From assembly GCA_002286855.1 (NCBI GenBank), contig NRSV01000004.1, positions 248,001 through 312,000 of the forward strand: a stretch of DNA of 64,000 nt, in the 5' to 3' direction. This stretch comes from Bipolaris cookei (lineage: Eukaryota; Ascomycota; Dothideomycetes; Pleosporales; Pleosporaceae). The stretch's first letter is position 1, and every line of letters starts with the position of its first letter. A program made the position numbers and the translations under genes. Below are positions 10,932-22,145 of the stretch, piece by piece. The notes under the pieces were generated by a model that saw only the letters and a program-made list of their open reading frames with translations, was not told the DNA's origin and did no database searches.

Positions 10932-11567
10932 GGCGAATCGCCGTGCCTGGTAGCACTCGTGGATACTAGAAACTATTTCAAGACGACTTTTCAGGTCCTT
11001 GACTGCCCATTCATACGGTGATACAGAATGGAGAAGCGTAGTCTAAGGGCTGGCCGGAGAGTGTTGTAGGACAACAGTTTGTTCGTTGTGAATATCTGGC
11101 TTGAGGGCGGGCCAGTGCGGGGGACAGTGATACCGTCATATGTCCGTGCATGTACCGCGGTACCTTGTCACATGATTAGCCGTTACATTGTCGCGCCGCA
11201 TCACAATTACAGCACGGATGGAAACACTTCCAAGTTTGCATTGTTTCTAGTCGGCTCGTGGGGCTCGTTCATGGATTGGTCTTCAATCGGGATAATGTCA
11301 TGGCAGTTGTTCAAAAAGGTAGGCCTAAGTCGATCTTCGTTCAGGTACGTATTGCCTATCGGCAGATGGATGTGCGTTGCCGCGGTCGCTAATCTGTGAA
11401 TCAAACTTTGACTAGTTCGAGATGAATCAGGTTGGAAAATCGCTCGCAGCACGTGTTCAGGAGAAGCAAATGATTGACCTTGTTGCAGCCAAAGCAGCAT
11501 ATCACTACCTGTTCTAGTGGTATTCTATGCAAGAGGAAATGCGACTTACAGGCTTATAAGTAGAGTA
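10932..11567. other. Intergenic, hydrolase promoter to repeat island
   Basis: About 640 bases upstream of the hydrolase. Short open frames only, without motifs. I looked here for the missing 5' exon of the tyrosinase relic at 15.1 kb and did not find it in any frame. Confidence 0.45.
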
Positions 11568-12345
11568 ACGTCCATCCCTACGTGCCGGGACGCACGGTGT
11601 AACGGGACACTTCCTCTTCCGGACCCTCGGACTGTCTACAGCGCGCCTGCCCATAAGCAAGCACAATGCGCATCTACTCTGTATCATTTGCTCTTCTTGT
11701 ATATCGGCTTCCGACTCGAAAAAGCTTGTTATTAACTGTGCTGTTATTCGTTCCCTTAACGCCGTCTCCCAACTCTTCTCTAACGCCCCCCTGCTCCTCC
11801 GCGATGGTATACTTCTGCGAATAGCTCGGTAGGCTGGAAAGGAAGCCAAGATAGCAAAGATTAAGAATGCAGTCCTAAAAAGCTGATTTAGAGCAATAAG
11901 TACACATCCTGACAGTTTCTCTGCCTAGACGGCAAGATCGTCAGAACGCGTCCCTAAGGACGTGCGCTATTAGCAGCACTTGGCATGCAGATAGCCTGCA
12001 GTAGCGTGCTCAGATACTGCTGTATACTATTGTAATAAATTTAACGCTATGATTCTAGTAGCCGGCGGCTAAGAAGGGCTGTGGCGCATGCCTACGGCTT
12101 TCTAGAAGCCTCTACGGCCAGATGCTCGGTCTTGCTGTTGCAGCACGACCTTGACCGCCGCTGTTTGCGCTGCCTAAAGATGTCGATGCCGTCGCTCTAC
12201 TAAGAAACGATACCTCAGCACTATGCTCATATCGGCCGTTCTCCAGCCAATAATTATTTAGAATTTTCTTTCTAGTCCGTGTTACTTCTCTGCGAAGGTT
12301 TGTCCCTCCGCGACGGATATTAGATGAGTCAGCACTAAACACACT
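11568..12345 (+). repeat. Left arm of the large inverted repeat
   Basis: Pairs in reverse complement with 14285-15050. Shared anchors include the outer GCCGGGACGCACGGTGTAACG block, GATAGCAAAGATTAAGA near 11850, AGCAGCACTTGGCATGCAG near 11975 and TCTAATATCCGTC (minus sense) near 12320. The similarity is lost just past 12345. Confidence 0.8.
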
Positions 12346-13315
12346 TACAGTATACCTACGCAGCTGCGAACGGGAGCATCACAAGGGTCAATATATAGGG
12401 ATAGCCTATGCGGACATGAGATCTGTGCGGAGCTCTATAAGCTGCAATATTATAACACGGATTCTTATGATTGCTCGTACAGGCGCTCTTCCCTACCAAA
12501 CTCCGTTGCTCGGCGAAGCACGGCCCTCAATTCCCTCCTGACAAGGTCTTACAGAACTCTGTTGCTGGGCGGAGTACGGGCCCCGCCATCCGTTCTGCGT
12601 GGGCATGATCGAGACCGTAGTCAGGAAGTAAGCAGGCCATACTCGTGGGCAAGGTCCAAATCATGATCCCTCCTATGCGTTCATGTGCAACAAGTGCATG
12701 ATCTAGGGCAAGGATTCGCTAGCACTGCTCATTCTCGCAGCTTGAGACAGGAGCATAAGTACAGTCGTCAAGGCGTGCATGGTCTCCATCTCGCTCTTCA
12801 TCCACCAGCATTTCGAACACTCCAACTTGTCTAACGACTGCACGTTTGCCATCACCTACAATACCCGCACAACGCCTTCCTACAATGTTGTTCAGATTGC
12901 TTGCTGCACCGATCTTTATCGGGTTCGCGCTCGCGAACAAGATATGCGATTGTTGCACTGGCTATGGCCTCATATGAGCACACCTTGCAATGAATGTTTA
13001 CATTTCGCTCTATGAGCACGCACTAACGGAATTGTACCAGATCGATGGATCTTTTGTCGGACACTGGCACACCCGCCACGGACACGGGTATTGCCGCCCA
13101 TCGACCGGGGGAGGTGGGGACCTCTTGGGTTGTACCAACATATGCCAGTAAATCGAAAAGAGTGCGGATATGGGCTGCGAGGGCGGGTACAGGAGGAATC
13201 TATTTACGAGTGTTGTGTGCAGCGGCAACTTAGGCGGTGATATGACGTTCACGTGGGGAATATCGCTTGGCACACATGAACAATTACGAATGTAACTTAG
13301 CCTATTGCGAATAAT

Positions 13316-13852
13316 CGCCTCACAGCTAAAGTAGGATTTTTTACGCTATAATTTAATAGTTTTATTAAGAGCTTAGTAAAAGTAGCGTAGTATAAGGGGC
13401 TGCGCTCTAGAGAGTAATTGCGAGATATATAAGAAATCATAACGTATAAGTAAGGTGACAGCGATCAGATAGCTCGGAAGCTCTACCCCAGCAGCGGGCA
13501 ACCCCAACAATAGGACCAAAGCAGAGAGCATAAGATGAGAACCTTGTACGCACGTAGATAGGCAAGAAGAAGAATTTTGAATACACACACCTGTCTTTTG
13601 GCAACCCTTCTGCATTTGTGCAAACCCTCTTTAGCCCCGCGCGCACATGCTTTGTACCTTGCTGTTTGCACCCGGTTCATGCTTATGCTAGCTAGCTACA
13701 GAGCCCATTCTAACAGTTTTATTTAATATAATTTCTTATATATCTCGCGATTACTCTCTAGAGCGCAGCCCCTTATACTACGCTACTTTTACTAAGCTCT
13801 TAATAAAACTATTAAATTATAGCGTAAAAAAGCCTACTTTAGCTGTGAGGCG
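13316..13852. mobile_element. 537 bp palindromic MITE-like element with 122 bp terminal inverted repeats
   Basis: 13316-13437 and 13731-13852 are reverse complements of each other with only two mismatches that I can find. The ends read CGCCTCACAGCTAAAGTAGG. The inner 293 bp has no recognised gene. Near-perfect arms show that this insertion, or its last copying event, is much younger than the surrounding diverged arms. Weak similarity continues about 12 bases beyond each end (GCGAATAAT and GCGAAA, in inverted sense), so the exact termini and target duplication are uncertain. It is probably non-autonomous. Confidence 0.82.
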
Positions 13853-13970
13853 TTTCGCAGATAGGCACAAAAGATATTAGTTGGAGTGAATTAAGACGAA
13901 TCCTTAAGGAGTACTCAAGGGTTTAGACGAGACTATATACTCTTGTCAGATACTAGCAATGAAAGTAGCA

Positions 13971-14004
13971 GATTCCGGGTGTGGCCCTGAGCACCCGGAT
14001 TCTG
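13971..14004. repeat. Short inverted repeat in spacer
   Basis: The sequence beginning AGATTCCGGGTG is followed after a 10-base loop by its near-perfect reverse complement CACCCGGATTCT. It could form a 12 bp hairpin in the element spacer. No function is known. Confidence 0.6.
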
Positions 14005-14284
14005 TATACAGCCAATCAGACTAGCTGCCAAGACTGATCCCTGCTCAAGCTGGAACAGTGGAGGCTGAGATCAGAAGAAGCAAAACAGACTCCTTAAGGA
14101 GGCGCGCAGGCGCGCCTCCAGCAGATTAGAACCATCAATCAATCAATTTTTTTATCACAGTTTTACTATCCTTGATAACCCCTCACGATCTGACACATAC
14201 TCTACGGAGTTGCGCCCCTTATAGAAGTTATTGCTTCTACGGCCTTACTTAGGCTGTAATAACTGTAGTTAATTATGTTTAACT

Positions 14285-15050
14285 ACTGCTAACTCATCTA
14301 ATATCCGTCATAGAGGGACAGACCTTCGCGGCGGCGTAACACTGACTAGAAAGAAACCCTTAAATAATTATTAGCCGGAGCACAGCCGATGCGAGCATAA
14401 TGCTGAGGCATTGTTTCTTAGTAAAGCGTCGGGGTCGGCATCTTCAGGCAGCGCAAACGGCGGCGGTTAAGGTCGTATTGCAATAGCGACGCCGAGCATC
14501 TAGCCGTAGAGGCTTTTAGAAAGCTACAAGCATGCGCCACAGCTATTCTTAGCCGCTAACTACTTAAGTATAGCGTCGAATTCTTTACGATAGCGTATGG
14601 TGATATTTGAGCACGCTACTGCAGACTGCCTGCATGCCAAGTGCTGCTAACAGCGCACGTTCTAAGGGACGCGTTTTGATGATCTTGCTGTCTGCGCGGA
14701 GAAACTACCAGGATATATACTTATTACTTTAAATCGGTCTTCTAAAGCTGCAATCTTAATCTTTGCTATCCTGGCTTGCTTTCTAGCCCACCGAGGTGTG
14801 TAGCAGTTTATACCGTCGCGAATAAACAAGGGGGTATTAGAGGAGAGTAAATAGACAGCACTGACAGAACGAGCGACAGCGTGGTCAACAACACCCCTCT
14901 TGGCGTCGGAGGCTGGTACACTGGAAGAGCAAGAGCTGCGGAATGGATGCACGCTGGACCTGTCAGTTTATAGGCATGGTAGGTGCAATCCGGGCACCCG
15001 AAAGAGAATGTGTCACGTTACACCGTGCGTCCCGGCACGTAGGGACAAAC
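14285..15050 (-). repeat. Right arm of the large inverted repeat
   Basis: Reverse-complement partner of 11568-12345. The outer end stops within a few bases of the tyrosinase relic reading frame, which becomes recognisable from about 15060. A frame of about 96 codons on the minus strand (14662-14952) lacks a known domain. Confidence 0.8.
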
Positions 15051-15059
15051 ATTATATAA

Positions 15060-16124
15060 GCAAGAAAGATCAGAAAACCTACATCGAAGCTGTACGATGT
15101 CTTCGGAGATTGCCACCCAAGTCTGACAAGTCCTGGACCCCAGCAGCAAAGACTCGCTTCGATGATTTCGTCGCCATCCACGTGAACCAAACCTTATTCA
15201 TATTTGGAAATGGTCCCTTCCTTACCTGACACGGCTACTTTGTATGGGCGTACGAACAAGCTCTTCGAAACGAATGTGGCTACAAAGGCTACCAACCCGT
15301 GAGTCTCAACCTCTCAACTGCCTGAAAGTTCCGCACTCTAACCCATATCCTATCCGCTAGTGCTGGAACTGGTTTGCACATGCGGATAACATTTATGAGT
15401 CCCCAGTTTTTGACTGGAGTGATACCAGTTTGGGTGGTGACGGCAAATTCTTTGCACACAACGGAAGTCTTGGTGGTGGTCGAATGATACCAATTCCCTC
15501 TGGACAAGGGGGTGGGTGTGTCAAGAACGGTCCTTTCGAAAAGTGATGCTACATCCTGATATGGAAATTGAGAACAACTGACACATTTGCAGTACGCAAG
15601 CGAACATTGGACCCATCTCGCCTGGTATGCAAGGCTTCACTGACCTGGCGGTCAACATTACTAACTACAACCCCCACTGCCTGCGCCGAGATCTCAGCCC
15701 CTACATACATAAGAAGTAGTTCACTATGAAGAACCTACTGAATATAATTATTGGTGCAGGATTCGTGGCTCATCGCATTCTCTGGAATGAAATTCTGGGT
15801 CGGTATCCAGACGTGTTCTTAGGGTTGCACACCTCGGGACATTACGCCATGGGCGGCGACGCAACAGATCTCTATTCCTCTGTCAACGATCCTGCCTTTT
15901 TCCTCCATCACGCAACGCTTGACCGCATTTATTGGATCTGGCGGACGCTCCACCCGGCTGAGGCAAATAAAGTGGCTGGTACCTTGACGCTGCAAAATAA
16001 ACCCCCAATGCGCAACGCTACCATTGATGAGCTATTGGAAATGGAAATTAACGGTAAGACGTTAAAGATTCGGGGTGTATTCGATACGCTAGGTGGCACT
16101 CCTCCATGCTACATCTACATTTAA
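15060..16124 (+). pseudogene. Tyrosinase (copper monooxygenase) relic, 5' truncated with two nonsense changes
   Basis: The frame starts abruptly beside the repeat arm at SKKDQKTYIEAVRCL, where a complete tyrosinase would already have its signal peptide and first residues. Three exon blocks are in phase: to 15298, 15361-15542 and 15593-16124, with introns GTGAGT...TAG and GTGATG...CAG. Family landmarks follow in order: a CuA-side HGYFVWAYEQALR helix with WNWF, PISPGMQGFTD, HCLRRDLSPYI, then the CuB region HTSGHYAMGG and FFLHHATLDRIYWIWR, and the typical GTPPCYIYI end. Two stops interrupt the frame, TGA at 15227 and TAG at 15717. Both fit a tryptophan TGG codon changed by G to A. No frameshift is present. 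Tyrosinases oxidise phenols towards melanin-like pigments; this copy should be inactive. Confidence 0.85.
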
Positions 16125-16395
16125 GCAGGATCAACCAAAAGCTTAGATCTTTTGGTTGTGCAGTGTGTTCGTGTGGGAGGGATGGCTCGTTTCAATCATT
16201 GTTTGCTTTCGCACTGTCTCGTCTAATGTGCCGAGACATGCAACAAGGACCAGGGCCTTGACACTAGTAGGGTGGGTAGTGACTGCCTAAAGTACCAAAT
16301 ATTCGCTACCATTGACACCATACTTGTTTACGTCATTTTGAGCTCATAATAGCCAAAAAAACCCAGACCCATCTCAAATCAGACGCAGTGTATGA

Positions 16396-17374
16396 ATGAT
16401 GAAAACCAACAGTTTCTTATGGGGCGATAGACAACTGTTAAAACAACAATCTCATATGATGTCAATCTACGATATCCCACCCTCCCCACTTGAACCGGTG
16501 CACGTGCGCGTATACAGCAACAGCAAACACAAAAACAAATCACAGCACTTATCTGACTCAACGCGTATCATACCGTCCAAACAGAAACCAGGGGCTTCCT
16601 TCATGAACGAGAAGGCGAAGAAAAACTTGACCACTTGGAAAAGACGTCTGCCGGTGCATCAGCTTGCTCTTTTGCGAACTACAACAAGCGATGGGTTGCC
16701 TCAATCGAGTGTAAGAGACTGTCGCAGATGGGTACATAGTATGACGCTAACGCTGCACACTTTAGGATACGGACGTTACTTTTTCTGATTCCATTGCGGT
16801 GACTGATCCCATAGAGGACAGCCAATTCAATGGGCCGATCGCGGGTCCGTTAGATGGTCCTGTACGATTGGTGCATATAAGGCTCATACTACTTCTAATG
16901 CGAGTATAGATTTGCAACATAGTTACGTTGGGAAGACCGCTGTTTCCCCACACGATGCCGCACTCAGACGTATGCAGCATGCCTGTAGAGAGAACTTCAG
17001 ACAGAGCTTCTGCAGCCCATGAAACGCCCAGAGGGACGTGTATTCCCACGCTAAAGCAAATTCCAGATGTTCGTGTCGCTCATGATGGGCGCATTGATCA
17101 TGAGCTCCAAACCGCTTTGAGAGGACAGCCAGATCGTCGAGGAAACTATGTGTCGACCAGAAGAAAGAGGCCTGCCATCTTTCGTACTCTCATTCTAAGA
17201 GGCGGACCTTTGCCTTCGCCTGCGGATGCAATTCCACATACTTCACACGTCATGCAAAGGGATATACAAGAAGTTCCTGGATCGCGCAACCTACGTAGGC
17301 TTCGAAATCGGCCAGTCGGCCTCAAATCAACGCAATTGACACTCGTCAACAGTTCAGAGTATTTGCAAAGATGA
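16396..17374 (+). CDS. Possible three-exon orphan gene, 291 aa
   Basis: Not recognised. A model with exons 16396-16710, 16766-16861 and 16910-17374 joins three separate open frames in phase through introns of 55 nt (GTAAGA...TTTAG) and 48 nt (GTACGA...TATAG). That is more than chance usually gives. The product starts MMKTNSFLWG and is rich in basic and polar residues (for example RRKRPAIFRTLILRGG), without signal peptide or membrane helix. An overlapping open frame continues from 17371 to 17583 in another phase, so the 3' end may be spliced differently. It sits right after the repeat island and could be lineage-specific or itself decaying. Confidence 0.4.
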
Positions 17375-18532
17375 CCCGTTCTCTCGTCCAGAAATCTCAG
17401 GGAGATCTGGCTCTTGATGGTTCTCCAGTATTCTTACTCCTGTTCGATACTACTCCGGTAATCGAGAAGCAAAAAGTGAAAAAGAAGCTCCACACTCTAT
17501 TCATTAGATCCCGTATCATGAACCGCGCTACTGGTTTCTATGACAATCAAGGGACATTGCATATCAAGCTGTTAAACTTTTAGGCAGCATGCGTTTGCTT
17601 CCAGCGTCATCTTACCACATATGAAAATGCAAACCGGAAGGATATGAAGGATAGATTTTTGCAAACAACACAGTCAGTAGAGCTAAATATACAGTGAAAC
17701 CTCGCGCAATGCACCATGATTGGCTTCTTGTTTTTAGGTTCAAGATCCGCAGCGGGATGTGAAAGGGACGTCGTGAGTTAACTACTTGTAGTAACACGAA
17801 CAGTAAATGCTACGCGCTGCCGTGATGTCAGCCAAACCATATTGCCCTGGGTAGATAGTAATTGCGGGTAGAAGTTTCCAGAGTATACAGTTTGATATTT
17901 AATCAGTGTTTCGTTCGGATACCAACAAGTGTGGCGTTTCATGCCCTTGTTCTCTTTTTTGACTGCCGTATTCATAAAGCTTGACAACTGCTTTTCATGA
18001 ACATGCTTCCATATGGAATAGAAAAGCTCTTGTTCAGCACAACTTTAAATGTGATGAGGTGCAATGCTTGATGAATATTGTTCCGCAAAGAACCATCATA
18101 TACTTAAATGATAAAATCAGGGCCAATGGCAGTTGCGGGACGCAAAGATCTACTGTAGATCAACGACGTCATCCCGTGTGGAGATGCTCAATTCTAGCTA
18201 GTGGAGCGGTAGCCCTAAAATAGTGCAATGATCGGTGTTTTGGCCTCGCGGCTCAGACCCCAACATCAAACACTACACTGTTTGGACGCATGGACAAGTC
18301 ACAACTCACATGTTTGACTTCCGTTTTGACACATGCTGGTGCCAGCCTTTGAAGGCTGTCACATTGCAGAGTGATGAGTATGATAAACTTTGTGCTCTCC
18401 GCACAAAGTTTCTCTAGACTTTTCAACCGCCACCTCATTCTTTAAGTGCTGGCGCTTCACGCACTCCGGCGCTCTCGCTGACCCCAGTTTTCCTTCAAGA
18501 CTACCAAAGGTGATTTGCAGGACAAGAGCAAA
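17375..18532. other. Intergenic, 1.16 kb
   Basis: No supported gene; an open frame to 17583 may belong to the preceding gene. A 10 bp perfect inverted repeat (AACTTTGTGC ... GCACAAAGTT) lies at about 18387-18411. The 3' part should be the promoter of the membrane-protein gene at 18533. Confidence 0.45.
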
Positions 18533-20265
18533 ATGGTACCGCAGAGCGGCATGCCTTCACCAATGGTAAGCAATAAGATTTCGCTCAAGGGATTGTCCAA
18601 GATTATAACAACCATTGGCTAACTTAGAAGAAGGCAGCACGAAGTCCCCCATACGCCCCCACAGTGTGGGCATTGGGTGGGTCTCCAGTAAGAAGCGTCG
18701 ACCTTCCAGTGCAATCGATCTTCTTGGTCTTGTTCTTGATGGGAGCAGCTGTACATATGAGAATCTTTCGACAGAACAAATCCAGAGGTCACAAGTTTTT
18801 GCCAAACATCTTCATGTTCGGTAAGTTTCTGGGTCTTGTAAGAATGAAATGCCTCACACTGATATCTTAGTAAGGCTTCTGTATGGAACGCGTCTTGACA
18901 TCGATAGTACGGCTAGCATCAGTGTCACATCCGACAAGCACCTCGCTCGCGATAGCTGCGCAAATGTTCGTCGCGGCTGGTGTAGTCATTTTGTTTGTCA
19001 TTAATATCGTCTTCTCAATGCGCCTCGTCCGCTCCATACATCCTTCGGTCGGCTGGCATCCTGCTTTCGGCATTGCGTTCAAGGTCATTTGCGTACTGCT
19101 TGTGTTCACCATCGTTACAGTCATCAGTGCTTCAGTCCAAAGTTTCTTTACTCTCAACAAGAACATCCAGGCTACTACTCGAGGCCTTCAAAGATTTGGT
19201 GCAACATTCCTCGCCATTGTCGCCATATTACCTTTACCAATGATTTTTATTACGATTACCGCCCCCTATTCGTCGCTTGACAAATTTGGCGTTGGCCGGC
19301 TACGCACAAAAGTCATCACTCTACTGATCAGCACAACGCTTCTAGCCCTTGGTGCATGGTATCGCTGCGGTGTCATTCTGCAAGCACCCACGCCGCGATC
19401 GGAACCTCTACCCGGATATCTTGGAAAAGGAGCATTCTACTTCTTCAACTTCTTCGTGGAAATCCAAACGATACTCATGTACGCTATTTTTCGCGTAGAC
19501 CTCCGGTGGTACATACCCAACGGAGCCCACGGGAAAGGGAGTTATTCTCAGCCGCAAGTTCAGCGAGACGTGGAGAAGCAAGAGTCTCGGTCGGCATCCT
19601 CGGACAAAACACGATACGACACCCAGTCTCTCAGGACTATAAAAGAAGACGAGGAAGAGGACAGAGAAGTGACTGGCGAGAAAACCGCGTGGCCACTTGG
19701 ACCACCTAGAATCATAGAGATTGATCTCGGCAACGCATCAAGCAGGTCTCTCACACCACCACCACCACCACCACCACCACCGGTAGTCCCAGACACGAGG
19801 CGAAGCTCAGGTCGCAGTTCGTATGCTCGTCCAAAAACAGCAGACAGATCCATTCGCAGCTCCATTCTCTCGGAACGCTTCTCTGTCTTCATGGCCAAAT
19901 CCACAAACACACTCTCAGTCTTCGCAACAGCTGAGCAAAAAAAGCGATGGCGCGAAAGCGAAGAAGCAAGAATCGTTCGACGTCTAGGCGGCCCCTGGCA
20001 ACAACTCGCAAGTCCCACCGACACATCGTTTAGCAGCACAAACCGGAGTCCAACGCGAAGCGGTTTTCGTCCCAGCACAGCTGGAAGCCATGGTCCTGAG
20101 CCACCCAGCCCAGTCCATTTCCGAAGCGCATCCGATGCGCCTACGCTTCCAGACGTGGTGTCTGCAGGTGGCTGGACACCAAGAATTGATTGGGAATTCA
20201 AGAGTCCGCAGCGCTTCTTGAGTTTGAAGAGGAAAACGCTGCTCGGGTTGAATATTACTACATGA
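18533..20265 (+). CDS. Seven-helix fungal membrane protein (DUF3112/GPCR-like), 3 exons, 538 aa
   Basis: Exons 18533-18565, 18628-18820 and 18875-20265 join in phase (1617 nt). The second join restores IFMFGFCMERVLTSIVRL, a phrase shared by a Pezizomycotina family often labelled family-C-like G-protein-coupled receptor or DUF3112. About seven hydrophobic helices lie between residues 35 and 290, including FLVLFLMGAAVHM, AAQMFVAAGVVILFVINIVF, VICVLLVFTIVTVIS and FLAIVAILPLPMIFIT. The remaining C-terminus is cytoplasmic and disordered, with a run of nine prolines near residue 365 and many Ser/Arg sites. The function is unknown; receptor activity is only a label by resemblance. Confidence 0.8.
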
Positions 20266-21062
20266 GCCCAGTTCTCTCCCACCGATCGATTGACCGTTTC
20301 GCAAGCTGAATGAGTCGGCTACATATGACTGCGATGGCGTCTCTTTTTCTTTCCTTTTCTCTTTATGATCTCGGATGAGGTATCCGTTATACTAATTCAA
20401 CTGCTGGCAGCAATATCCATTCGCTTACTCTTTTTCTTTTCATTTCTGTTAATCGACATACCCAGGTTTATCGCTTTTCCTCTTACAAAAGCAACGCGCT
20501 GTAGCAAGTTTTTTTTTCTCTTTGAATCTTGCACACGGGTGTGTAATATAGTAGTAGAATATATCAATCAGATGTGCAGCTTCTTCGCATACTTTGCCGT
20601 GCATGTTTGCGATGGGGAGGTTACGAGTGTTTGTGCTGTGCTGTCAGGTTTGCATCCCACGTGCTGGGAAGCGCTAGGGACTCGGATCAATGTGTCAAAA
20701 GGGGAAAAGGGAAAAAAAATAAGGCTTGGGTTCAGGGTCTGTAAGGCGAAACGGGGGAAGAAGGTTCGACAGTGTCAAGTGCCAAATGTTTCTAGGGTTA
20801 AGCACATGGGATCCTGTTTCGAATGCCCAAGAAAAGAGGGTAAAAATCATAATGTGTTTGTCGCAAAGGCAACATAAGACGTGCAAATCGCATCAAGAAA
20901 CGCATCTGATTTCATGTCTGGAGAATCTAACAAGAAAAATGAAAAAAAATAACAGAAAAGAAAAACTGCAACGTCTCAAACGTCTCAAACGTCTCTACAC
21001 GGCTTCTTAGACATCCAACCCCCTTTTTACAAAAACAAAAAACATCCCATCTCTTCCCACAT
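20266..21062. other. Convergent 3' intergenic region
   Basis: About 800 bases between two converging genes. A plus-strand frame of 170 codons (20365-20877) begins with ATG but has no motif and is judged to be UTR. A nine-base unit CGTCTCAAA is repeated nearly three times at about 20970-20994. Confidence 0.45.
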
Positions 21063-21912
21063 TTACAAAGGAATCCTCCTCATCTCCTCCAAGCTCCAAT
21101 ACTTCCTCATACTCTCCGCCCCAAGCTCCTTGACCTCATCATCCAAATGCTGCCACAGCACCTCACCAAACGAATCAAGAATCTCCTTCATCTCCTGCAT
21201 ACGTAATTCGCGCTCGCCAGACCGGCATTCCTCGAGGTACTTTTCGAGCTTGTCGCTGCCGACGTGGATCTGCTTGTGTTGAGAGAGGAGCTCGAGTTCT
21301 TTTTTAAAGGCGGGCATCCTTTTGGCGAGGATGGGGAAGACGTGCTGTTCTTCTATCGTGTGGTGGAAGGTTAGGCCCTCTTTTTTGTGAGAGATGTAAT
21401 TGTTAGTAGTTCTTTTTCATTCATTTGGAAGGAGGGGGGTCGGGGTGGGGGGTTGATATATCTGTTTTGGATATTGGGTTGGGATAGAAGGAAGATGATG
21501 GGGAAGTAGTCTTACGGCAAAATTGCTGGGCTGTGCTGATGAACTGGCGGATAGACATGTTTTCGGGCCTTTTCCCCGATTCACATGCTGTGTAGAGGAC
21601 TTTCCAGATTGCGCGAAAGTGGTCATGATAGCGTTGCATTTCTACGGCCATTCTGTTGTATTGCCGGAATCCAGAAGGCGTGAGTTTAGGCAGGGGCTTT
21701 TCTTCTTCAGAAGGGGGCTTGATAGCGGTGTCGTTGACTACTGGAGGTGCGGGCGCAGTTGGACCATTGTCGCCTGAAACGGTAGACATGGTTTCTGGAA
21801 GGGGCACGGGGTATTGGAGAGTAGCTTTAGTTGCAAAACACTGCCTTGGAATTCGAGTGTAGTATGTATGTGTAGGTTTAGTGAGTAGTCCCAAGAATCG
21901 GACTCGCTTCAT
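21063..21912 (-). CDS. Hemerythrin HHE-domain protein, 2 exons, 237 aa, probable mitochondrial presequence
   Basis: Exons 21516-21912 and 21063-21379 join across a 136 nt intron (GTAAGA, branch TACTAAC, AAAAAG) to give 714 nt in frame. The join restores AQQFCQGLTFHHTIEEQHVFP, the core of a cation-binding hemerythrin domain. Candidate iron ligands are the His residues of RYHDHF (about 94-99), FHHTIEEQHVF, HKQIH and WQHLDDE. The first about 40 residues are basic and hydroxylated without acids (MKRVRFLGLLTKPTHTYYTR), as in a mitochondrial targeting peptide; a second ATG (MSTVSGDN) lies at about residue 42. The exact role of such fungal proteins is not known; iron or oxygen handling is a family-level guess. 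Confidence 0.88.
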
Positions 21913-22145
21913 AGGCTACGTAAAGAGTTGCGCCGATGGAAAATACGGAATCGCAGTTTTGGTTATCTAGGTGGCGCACATGAGTGTTAACGCGGGGGTG
22001 TATTAGCCAGTCGCTGCTTATCAATTCTGCATTACAACATTACAAATAGTACCAAGCCGCTAGTTGTAGTTGCCGAATGCCGATAGGCGCGCTCGTGATA
22101 CGATCACGTGATAGAGGCCTCATCACCCAGCACAACACGAATAGT

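Larger units (their letters stand above)
11568..15050. mobile_element. Decayed foldback-like element, about 3.5 kb
   Basis: Two inverted arms, about 11568-12345 and 14285-15050, match each other over almost their full length. The outer ends are best conserved: a block reading TCCCTACGTGCCGGGACG on the left reappears in reverse complement at 15026-15044. Many differences between arms are transitions, as expected of RIP decay. Between the arms lies about 1.9 kb of spacer that includes a younger palindromic element (13316-13852). No transposase domain can be read; fragments of about 100 codons in the arms are eroded. It could be one large foldback element or two head-to-head copies of one non-autonomous element. 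I found no clear target-site duplication. Confidence 0.75.

Noticed and set aside
11079..11567. Search for the lost tyrosinase 5' exon on the far side of the repeat
   Set aside because: No frame shows a signal peptide or the expected pre-CuA residues, so a simple insertion splitting the gene is not demonstrated.
14900..15229. 109-codon frame crossing from the repeat arm into the tyrosinase relic
   Set aside because: Its first half is repeat sequence and the second half is tyrosinase ending at a nonsense codon; it is a junction artefact, not a gene.
20365..20877. 170-codon ATG frame after the seven-helix gene
   Set aside because: T-rich 3' region, no motif, erratic composition; taken as 3' UTR.
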